From: an uncultured bacterium
GTDB lineage: Bacteria; Cyanobacteriota; Vampirovibrionia; Gastranaerophilales; Gastranaerophilaceae
Reading direction: 5' to 3'
Assembly (NCBI GenBank): GCA_949035555.1
Contig: CAROLD010000001.1
Coordinates: 124,001 to 188,000, forward strand
Length of the DNA stretch: 64,000 nt
Shown here: positions 58,321 through 64,000 of the stretch, in pieces
How positions within the stretch are numbered: position 1 is the first letter of the stretch
Layout of the letters: each line of letters starts with the position of its first letter
Notes under the pieces: model-generated
What the model was told of the DNA's origin: nothing
Databases searched by the model: none
What the model saw: only the letters and a program-made list of their open reading frames with translations
Program-made: the position numbers and the translations under genes

Positions 58321-58689
58321 TTAATTATATTTTTTTACATCATATTTGTCCATTAAATTACTTTTCATCTCTGAAGACACTACCGTAGAAAGTAAAACCC
58401 CGGCAAGAATTCCCGCAGGAATACCTATAAGCGGTTTTAAGAATTTATATTTAGTCTTATACGCATTATTCCTTACTGTTAGCAGTCCGCCTGCGACTGC
58501 TCCCACACCTGCCGAGACAAATGTAACCTTTGACAAGTTATCTTCTTGCGAATTAAATTTTCTAACAAACTCATCCGCTTTTGCTTTTTCAATAACATAA
58601 CTTGGAGATTGCTCAGGTCTGGTCGGACCTGATTTATAGTCAAGTCTAACCTTATTTTCTTCAATGTTTGGTCCTATTCTTAGTCTCAT
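58321..58689 (-). CDS. Small protein with glycine-rich hydrophobic segments
   Basis: 122 residues, unrecognised. Residues about 55-72 (VTFVSAGVGAVAGGLLTV) and 85-106 (LKPLIGIPAGILAGVLLSTV) are glycine-rich hydrophobic segments, a likely membrane hairpin. The N-terminal half is charged. On the minus strand TAAAAT ends six bases before the ATG, so a leaderless transcript is possible. It lies 31 bases after murJ and could also be the last but one gene of that operon. Confidence 0.65.
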   Translation of the reverse strand: MRLRIGPNIEENKVRLDYKSGPTRPEQSPSYVIEKAKADEFVRKFNSQEDNLSKVTFVSAGVGAVAGGLLTVRNNAYKTKYKFLKPLIGIPAGILAGVLLSTVVSSEMKSNLMDKYDVKKYN

Positions 58690-58728
58690 ATATTGATTTT
58701 AACCTGATTTCCAAAAAATAAAATTACC

Positions 58729-60327
58729 TTATTTTCTTATAAACTTTGCTGATAGTCTGTTAAACAACTCGCCTGCATAGTCCATTTTAAATAATAAATT
58801 CAGAGGAATATAAATAGCCAGACAGACGATTGCTATTGCAGTTATTTTTAAAACTTCAAACGGAACAGTTGGGAGGTGGACAAATTTGTCAAACTCTACA
58901 GCGCAAAACCAACAAACTCCCCCCGCAATAACACCTGCAACAGTCATTTTAAAAAGATTTATAAACAAAGTTTTGTAGTCCATCTTCATTTTTTTAGTAA
59001 TCAATACGCCTAAAACAACCGCATTAAACAAGGTTACAAGAGATGTAGAAAGGGTAATTCCACCGATACCAAAATGCATTTTTGAAATCAAAATCCAGTT
59101 CAAAAGGAGCTTTAACACAATTGACGAAAACGCAACGACAAAAGGAGTTTTGGAATCATTAAACGAATAATAAACCCTCGTAATTGAATCTCTAAACACA
59201 TACGGAATTATAGATACAGACAAGAACCACAAAGCTTCCGTAACCATAAATGTAGCGGCAGAATCAAATGCACCGCGTTCAAAAACTAAACGAACAGCAT
59301 CCATACCGACTGTCAAAATTCCTATAATAATCGGAATTGCGCCGAAAAATAAAACTCCAACACCTTTATTAAAGTAATTTTTTATACCTTCAAAATCATT
59401 ATCTGCAACAAGTTTTGCAAAAATCGGGAATAAAGGTACAAGAAATGCAGTCACCAAAATTCCTACAGGGAATTGGAAAACTCGATTAGCGTAACCTATT
59501 GCAGTCCACGCCCCTTCCGAAATTGACGATGTGAAAAACATATCAACATAGATATGAATTTGTCCCACAGTAGAGCTCAAAACAGCAGGGAACAGCAGTT
59601 CGCATATGGCTTTAAAATTCGGATTATTTGTAAATTCAAAATTAGGTTTTAATCTGTAACCGAGTTTTTTTATGTTGGGATATTGAATAATCAGCTGTAA
59701 CACAGCACCAATAGTTGTTGCCCAGGCAAGTGCATAGCCTTTTTGGTCACTCGGAACCGCTATAACAACCCCGATTATTGCAAGACTCATAATTATCGGC
59801 GACAAATTCGGAAGCATAAACTGCCTGTAAATAATCAAAATTCCGTAATAAATCCCGACAATCCCGCCAATTACAAGAAGCGGAGTCATAATTTTCAAAT
59901 GCATTGCCGCAAGATTTATCATTTCTGTAGAACCGCCCGAGATAATCAAACTCATTATCTGACGGGGGCATATAAACATAATCACTGATAACGCAAGGAA
60001 AAACAGTATTGTCGCCGTCATAAAGGTTGAATATAATTTATTAACTTCTTCGGTTGGTTTTTCTTGCAAACTCGGAATTAATTTTGAAAATATTGCGACA
60101 GTTGCACTGTGGAAAGGTCCACCGACGCCGCCAAGCAAAATTAATGATAGAGACGGAATCTGATATGCATAATAATAAGCATCAGAAACAAGCGCTGCAC
60201 CATAGTAGTTTGCAATAATAATATCTCTTACAAACCCGATAAGTTTACTAACAATTGTCACGACCGCTATAATCCACGCGGCTTTTAATACGCTTGGTGA
60301 TTTATCTTCGTTAATCGCTGTACTCAT
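58729..60327 (-). CDS. murJ: Lipid II flippase MurJ (MviN)
   Basis: Inner-membrane MOP-superfamily flippase moving lipid II for peptidoglycan synthesis, 532 residues with about 14 helices. Family signatures: AAWIIAVVTIVSKLIGFVRD at the start, GAALVSDAYYYAYQIPSL, the GGVGGPFHSATVAIFSKL loop, SEGAWTAIGYANRVFQFPVG and RGAFDSAATFMVTEALWFLS. The start codon overlaps the 3' end of the spoIID-like gene by 17 bases, so they form an operon. AGGAAAG precedes the ATG. Confidence 0.94.
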   Translation of the reverse strand: MSTAINEDKSPSVLKAAWIIAVVTIVSKLIGFVRDIIIANYYGAALVSDAYYYAYQIPSLSLILLGGVGGPFHSATVAIFSKLIPSLQEKPTEEVNKLYSTFMTATILFFLALSVIMFICPRQIMSLIISGGSTEMINLAAMHLKIMTPLLVIGGIVGIYYGILIIYRQFMLPNLSPIIMSLAIIGVVIAVPSDQKGYALAWATTIGAVLQLIIQYPNIKKLGYRLKPNFEFTNNPNFKAICELLFPAVLSSTVGQIHIYVDMFFTSSISEGAWTAIGYANRVFQFPVGILVTAFLVPLFPIFAKLVADNDFEGIKNYFNKGVGVLFFGAIPIIIGILTVGMDAVRLVFERGAFDSAATFMVTEALWFLSVSIIPYVFRDSITRVYYSFNDSKTPFVVAFSSIVLKLLLNWILISKMHFGIGGITLSTSLVTLFNAVVLGVLITKKMKMDYKTLFINLFKMTVAGVIAGGVCWFCAVEFDKFVHLPTVPFEVLKITAIAIVCLAIYIPLNLLFKMDYAGELFNRLSAKFIRK

Positions 60328-62026
60328 TCTTTCCTGCCAATTCCACGTACATTCTTAATCCTTTACTTCCGCCTTCTGAAGCAGGGTAATAAAAAGTTAC
60401 CGTATTCAGACCAACTTTAATAAATTTTGAAATATCAATTCTGTTAAACCTTTGTGATGTATCAAGTTTTATTTTTTCATCACAGTCATTTATTTTAACA
60501 TCAATATAATGAACTTTATACTTATTATCTACAACCAGATGCGCGCATTTATGTTTAGTAAAAAATGATTGGGTAACCTTGTTTTGTTCTAAATTAGAAG
60601 CAAGGATAAACGGCTCTGTTGATAATGAAATTCCGGTATAATAATGCTGGAGAATTTTTTCATACGGCATATTTAAAGTTTTTCCCATATACCCTGCACC
60701 GTACTGGCTCAATCCGACACCGTGCCCGAAGCCGCCGCCGTATGCTTTTATATAAATCAATTCACCTTTGTCGTTGTATTCATGTTCAAAAACAACATTT
60801 GCACTCGGAAGCGCTTTACCGTGATTAGTCAAAAGACGTCGAATAACAAGTTCTTTTTCTACAATATAATTGCCGCAGTCAGTTTGAATTTCCAGCTTCA
60901 TAATTTTTCCGGACTCACCGCGTTTTAAAACCTTCAGTTTTTTAATTGCACCAATCAATTCACCTTTTTTAACTTCAGGATGCACAAATCCCGCAGCACT
61001 TTGCGCTGCGATATGATTTTGAACCTCGGTTTGAATTTCTTCACCATTCCATTCTCTTTCCCAGCGATAATAAGATGACTTCACATCAAAAGAATCGGGC
61101 TTTGATTTGTAAAATTTCACAGCGGCATCTTCATTATTTAGTGGTTCAAAATCCTGAATATCGGGTTTTGCCTGCAAGTATGGCTTTGGAGTTCCGGGAA
61201 ATTTTTTTGTAAAAGGATCTGAAAATGCATTTGAATAACTTTCAGTATATCCGCCCGCAGTTGATGAATATTGCGCAAGAATTAAATCCCAATCATAAAT
61301 TGCAACAATTCCACCTGTTTCTTCTACAGCCTGATTTGAAAGTTCTTTTTCGGTATTCGCGCCAAAATAAACCTGACTTGCCACAGAATCCACAACATCG
61401 TAATTCGGATTAGCTTTTACTCTTGGCGAGAGGACATAATTTCTTGCCGCAACGCTTTGAGCCTTTAGAGCTTCCAACCCGAAACTGACAGGCATTTCGT
61501 TTGGAACAACACCTTTCAAGTAATCTTCAAGATAAATATTGTTTACAGTATAAAAATTTCCGTCTTTAGGTGCCGAAATAAGCTGAATTTCACCTCGATA
61601 AAGTGCATCTTTACCGGCACGCTTTAAATCTTTTATCCCTAAAAGTCCATAATCAGTCCTAAAAATAATCGGTCCTGAAACTTTTGCAATAACATTATCC
61701 GCACTGTCAGTCAGGACAAAAATTTTTCCAACCATTGAAACTTTTATAACATTGTCATTGTCGTATGTAGTAATATAATTATTGTTATTATAGATTTCGA
61801 ATTCACCCGTACCATAGATAGAAATCTTTTCTCTTTCGTAAGATGAAAAATTTCCGTCACCTATCCCTACTCTGACAAGCTTTGATTTAGGAGAATTAAC
61901 GTATTGATTAGCGGCATCACGTGCAATTTGAAGAGTAGTCTGGGGGATATTATAAATCACACCGGCCTTAACAGGAAGGCTGAAAACGCACAAATTCAAA
62001 AATAATACACAAAAAAGTCTCTTCAT
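60311..62026 (-). CDS. SpoIID/LytB domain protein
   Basis: 571 residues from the ATG at 62026, with a signal peptide (KRLFCVLFLNLCVFSLPVKA). The SpoIID core is present: IYLEDYLKGVVPNEMPVSFG with the catalytic-type Glu, ALKAQSVAARNYVLS, YSSTAGGYTESYSNAF and GGGFGHGVGLSQYGAGYMG. In Bacillus SpoIID cuts denuded glycan strands during engulfment; homologues in non-sporulating bacteria act on septal or vegetative peptidoglycan. The coupling to murJ supports a wall role. The first in-frame TTG (62044) overlaps the -10 box and is rejected. The C-terminal domain (about 480-571) is beta-rich. Confidence 0.9.
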   Translation of the reverse strand: MKRLFCVLFLNLCVFSLPVKAGVIYNIPQTTLQIARDAANQYVNSPKSKLVRVGIGDGNFSSYEREKISIYGTGEFEIYNNNNYITTYDNDNVIKVSMVGKIFVLTDSADNVIAKVSGPIIFRTDYGLLGIKDLKRAGKDALYRGEIQLISAPKDGNFYTVNNIYLEDYLKGVVPNEMPVSFGLEALKAQSVAARNYVLSPRVKANPNYDVVDSVASQVYFGANTEKELSNQAVEETGGIVAIYDWDLILAQYSSTAGGYTESYSNAFSDPFTKKFPGTPKPYLQAKPDIQDFEPLNNEDAAVKFYKSKPDSFDVKSSYYRWEREWNGEEIQTEVQNHIAAQSAAGFVHPEVKKGELIGAIKKLKVLKRGESGKIMKLEIQTDCGNYIVEKELVIRRLLTNHGKALPSANVVFEHEYNDKGELIYIKAYGGGFGHGVGLSQYGAGYMGKTLNMPYEKILQHYYTGISLSTEPFILASNLEQNKVTQSFFTKHKCAHLVVDNKYKVHYIDVKINDCDEKIKLDTSQRFNRIDISKFIKVGLNTVTFYYPASEGGSKGLRMYVELAGKNEYSD

Positions 62027-62032
62027 AAAACT

Positions 62033-62038
62033 ATTATA
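62033..62038 (-). promoter_or_regulatory. -10 box giving a leaderless spoIID-murJ transcript
   Basis: On the minus strand TATAAT ends six bases before the ATG at 62026. No ribosome-binding site is present between them. Confidence 0.5.
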
Positions 62039-62047
62039 TGACAAATA

Positions 62048-62245
62048 TCAGATACTGGAAGTTATTTTTTGTATCTCTTCAAGCATCAGACACACAAGAG
62101 AGTTGATATTTGCGACATCTTGATTAGTTACGCCTTTTTCTTCTGTATAAATTTGCAAAATAGAAATCCAGCTATATAAATTAAGAGCGCTTTCACCTAT
62201 CAAATTGTACTTCTCATTATCAAGGACAAAAAGTTTTTCAGTCAT
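62048..62245 (-). CDS. 65-residue protein divergent from an AbrB-like regulator
   Basis: Small acidic helical protein (…NLYSWISILQIYTEEKGVTN, NSLVCLMLEEIQKI), no signal peptide, no family recognised. It has a very good ribosome-binding site (GGGAGG) and a strong promoter on the minus strand (TTGACA, 17 bases, TACTAT, 62300-62272) overlapped by TAGYAAC operator repeats. The divergent 52-residue AbrB-like gene and shared operator resemble toxin-antitoxin or autoregulated modules, but this protein shows no MazF-like or other toxin motif. Confidence 0.75.
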   Translation of the reverse strand: MTEKLFVLDNEKYNLIGESALNLYSWISILQIYTEEKGVTNQDVANINSLVCLMLEEIQKITSSI

Positions 62246-62272
62246 GCTACCTCCCTATTGTTACCATTTGAA

Positions 62273-62334
62273 TAGTAACATAATAGCAACATATTGTCAA
62301 TTTCATTTGATATAATAGCAACATAAATAGTAAC
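62273..62334. promoter_or_regulatory. Array of four TAGYAAC repeats between divergent genes
   Basis: TAGTAAC at 62273-62279, TAGCAAC at 62284-62290, TAGCAAC at 62316-62322 and TAGTAAC at 62328-62334, all in the same orientation with start-to-start steps of 11, 32 and 12 bases. The two middle copies lie in identical 14-base units ATAATAGCAACATA. The first two cover the -10 and spacer of the leftward promoter; the third overlaps a TATAAT box of the rightward gene. Confidence 0.65.
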
Positions 62335-62347
62335 TGGAGTAGTAATA

Positions 62348-62506
62348 ATGATTATTAAAAACTTGAGAAATATAGGTAACAGCTGGGGTGTTATTATACC
62401 TAAAGCTATTCTGCAAGCGATGAACATCAACCCTGTCCGCGACAAGGTTTCAATAGAAATCGAGCCCGACGGGATTAAAATAAAAAAAGCTAAAAAAGAA
62501 GAGTAA
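62348..62506 (+). CDS. AbrB/MazE/SpoVT-type small DNA-binding protein
   Basis: A 52-residue swapped-hairpin protein. The start MIIKNLRNIGNSWGVIIPKA, with GNSxGVxIPK, is the core signature of AbrB/MazE-type DNA-binding domains, and the ending VSIEIEPDGIKIKKAKKE gives the last strands. It is preceded by TGGAG at a good distance. No toxin follows it. It likely binds the TAGYAAC array upstream, so autoregulation is expected. It could be an antitoxin-like orphan or a small repressor. Confidence 0.8.
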   Translation: MIIKNLRNIGNSWGVIIPKAILQAMNINPVRDKVSIEIEPDGIKIKKAKKEE

Positions 62507-62626
62507 AATACCCCCTCATATTTACCCCCACAAAAAGGTAATTCTCCATTTCATAAAATTATACCTTCGGGCATTGAAACAGGCTATTCAAACCTCTAAA
62601 ATATTTGAAAAAAGGAGAACACTTAT

Positions 62627-62968
62627 ATGTTAACAATGATTTTGAAATGGGTAGCCTTTGCGCTGATTATTATGCTTGTCGGGTGGCTTATTCCCGGAGT
62701 GCAGGTCGATAATTTTATCACTGCAATGCTTGTAGCTGTTGTTATTGCTTTAATTAATGCATTTATTAAACCAATAATTCTTTTACTCACACTTCCTCTT
62801 AACCTTCTAACCCTTGGACTTTTCACTCTTGTTATAAACGCTTTACTGTTTATGTTCGCCGCATACATTGTGCCGGGTGTAGATGTGAACGGTTTCTTAA
62901 GCGCACTTATCGCATCAATTCTTATCTCAATTTTATCTGTTGGAATTTCGAAAATAGATGCCGAATAA
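62627..62968 (+). CDS. PF04020-type (phage holin 4 superfamily, YvlD-like) membrane protein
   Basis: 113 residues with four hydrophobic helices: ILKWVAFALIIMLVGWLIPG, MLVAVVIALINAFIKPII, LLTLGLFTLVINALLFMF and FLSALIASILISILSVGI. The NAFIKPIILLLTLPLNLLTL segment between helices 2 and 3 is the family's most conserved part. The name refers to similarity to a holin family; chromosomal members like YvlD are not lysis proteins as far as known. AAAGGAG precedes the ATG. The 120-base gap upstream contains no other feature I can support. A strong terminator follows. Confidence 0.88.
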   Translation: MLTMILKWVAFALIIMLVGWLIPGVQVDNFITAMLVAVVIALINAFIKPIILLLTLPLNLLTLGLFTLVINALLFMFAAYIVPGVDVNGFLSALIASILISILSVGISKIDAE

Positions 62969-63005
62969 AAAAAATGCGGGTGATTTTCAATCACCCGCAT
63001 TTTTT
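62966..63005. terminator. Bidirectional terminator
   Basis: ATGCGGGTGATT (62974-62985), TTC loop, AATCACCCGCAT (62989-63000), with A and T runs on either side. Confidence 0.93.
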
Positions 63006-63006
63006 A

Positions 63007-64000
63007 TTAAAAGCGTTCAGCTCTTGCCATTTCTTTGTATTCTTCTACAGTAACAGTATCCGGAGCTTGAGCTAATTCTTCAAGACCTTTTTCCAAAAGT
63101 TTCGGCTGGTCTTTAATTAAAGCTTCACTTGCACGGACTAAATCACGATCTTTTTGGGTCATAATTGTGCGGACTGTCATTTCTGTCGGAGAACCGTCTT
63201 CGTTAACAACTTCCTGAACTTCAAAACTTGTCCAGTCATCTGTTAATCTCTTAATTGTTGTATAATCTTTATCATCGCCGAGACGTTTGTCAATTTCATT
63301 GCGCAATACATTTTCTACGTAAGCTTTTTGTGACATAAAGCGGCAAGGATAAATGATTTCAGAACCTGTAACTTCTTCAGGATCTCTGCCTTCATATTTT
63401 TTAAACAATTCGGATGCAACTGCAAGGTGACCGAGTTCATAATCAAGAAATTCTTCCCAGATAGGTTTTAACATTTCGTCTTCTTCGTCTTCCATACAGT
63501 TGTAGTATGTGCATACTTCTGTAAATTCATGAAGCAGAAGTTTTTCATAAAGTGATTCTGTCGGGTCAATTAAAGATTCGTACATTGTAACGTGTTCTTC
63601 TTCTACATCTTTAATTTCAGCATATGTTTCTCTTAAACATTCATTGCCGTATTCCATACCGTGTTCGGCATAATAATTATGTGTTTGCTGTTCGCCGGCA
63701 ACAAGAGTTAATATATTAACTTTTGTCTGTGGTGAAGCTGTTTCTTTATCATAATGATTACGAAGTCTCAAAATATTATCATTGTGATGGTTTTGGGTTG
63801 GTCTGCCTATTACAACATCGGTTTGTCCTTGCAAAATATCATTTGGACAGATTCCATGCTGCATATATGCCCACTGGCTATATCTATATAAGTGGTCAAA
63901 ATCTTCTAATAAACCAAAATTAAAGGTTTCTTTCACATATTCATCAGGTTCGTTTTGCGCTAACCACGCAGTTAAATCTACTGCAACCTGTTCATACCCC
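63007..64000 (-). CDS. Ferritin-like (diiron fold) protein, 5' end beyond the window
   Basis: The frame is open to base 64000; the residues before the in-frame GTG at 63936 (…VDLTAWLAQNEPDEYVKET) clearly continue the protein, so it is truncated by the window. About 330 residues are present. The helical part has E/H motifs typical of ferritin-like folds: LTLVAGEQQTHNYYAEHGME, KDVEEEHVTMYESL, LHEFTEVCTYYNC and EFLDYELGHLAVASEL, so a diiron site is likely. A second helical domain follows (about 230-330). It may be an oxidase, peroxidase or iron-binding protein; I do not recognise a named family. Confidence 0.72.
   Translation of the reverse strand, partial: GYEQVAVDLTAWLAQNEPDEYVKETFNFGLLEDFDHLYRYSQWAYMQHGICPNDILQGQTDVVIGRPTQNHHNDNILRLRNHYDKETASPQTKVNILTLVAGEQQTHNYYAEHGMEYGNECLRETYAEIKDVEEEHVTMYESLIDPTESLYEKLLLHEFTEVCTYYNCMEDEEDEMLKPIWEEFLDYELGHLAVASELFKKYEGRDPEEVTGSEIIYPCRFMSQKAYVENVLRNEIDKRLGDDKDYTTIKRLTDDWTSFEVQEVVNEDGSPTEMTVRTIMTQKDRDLVRASEALIKDQPKLLEKGLEELAQAPDTVTVEEYKEMARAERF

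Noticed and set aside
62242..62445. Minus-strand 67-codon frame
   Set aside because: Covers the operator array and the antisense of the AbrB-like gene; the plus-strand 52-codon frame has a clear GNSWGVIIPK signature.

Overview
The window is an AT-rich, densely coded bacterial chromosome segment: about 66 protein genes on both strands, no rRNA, tRNA, CRISPR array, insertion sequence or prophage that I can see. The gene set points to a diderm, non-sporulating bacterium with an LPS-type envelope (lpxA, Skp/OmpH-like and OmpA-like proteins, murJ, murQ), the MEP isoprenoid pathway (ispE), MinCDE, and a fermentative tendency (iron alcohol dehydrogenase, GAPDH, no respiratory genes here). A RicT/PSP1 protein, a GCS2-type glutamate-cysteine ligase, a SpoIID-family protein and many short lineage-specific proteins fit best with the non-photosynthetic cyanobacterial relatives (Vampirovibrionia/Melainabacteria, Gastranaerophilales-like). 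That placement is inference, not proven by a marker gene.

Layout. 1-5.2 kb: 3' part of dnaB, a cation efflux carrier, gshA, then rsmA-ispE. 5.2-7.8 kb: a long regulated leader and a 759-residue LysM-like protein. 7.9-12.6 kb: TrmB and XRE regulators, tdk, a CtpA protease, prmC. 13-18 kb: thioredoxin-like/CcdA pair, ribH, then murQ-gpsA-ricT. 18-22.5 kb (minus): minC-minD-minE with an acidic MinE tail, a calpain-like protein and an SLT/EF-hand protein. 22.6-25.3 kb: NrtR-type regulator, secG, tcdA, SDR. 25.4-32.4 kb: lineage-specific proteins around fusA and gap. 32.4-47.3 kb: ileS and its upstream transporter, iron ADH, lpxA, a LeuA-family synthase, TPR protein, M29 aminopeptidase, CorC/HlyC protein, nitrilase, bioB. 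47.3-55.4 kb: small secreted proteins, lipA, a FliA/WhiG-type sigma factor, OmpA-like protein, degenerate M16 peptidase, ComM/YifB. 55.5-64 kb: GT2-Stealth fusion, spoIID-murJ operon, an AbrB-like small regulator with a repeated operator, a holin-like membrane protein and a ferritin-like protein running off the edge.

The most interesting signal is regulatory. The only three gene-free stretches longer than 300 bases (5192-5553, 31362-31726, 48144-48508) all precede lineage-specific proteins that lack an obvious signal peptide. Two of them contain sigma-28 type promoters (TAAAG-N15-GCCGA), and a sigma-28 family gene is encoded at 51137-51961. A second shared promoter pattern (GCAATT-N16-CTTTATAT) occurs three times with identical spacing, and a 10-base-period direct repeat (TTAATAT-N3-TTAATAT) sits at the -35 position of two promoters. 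Two leaders hold a G-poor segment ending in an intrinsic terminator before the gene's own promoter, and one also holds a 13-codon ORF with two competing hairpins. About eight genes have a -10 box ending 6-7 bases before the start codon, which implies leaderless mRNAs.
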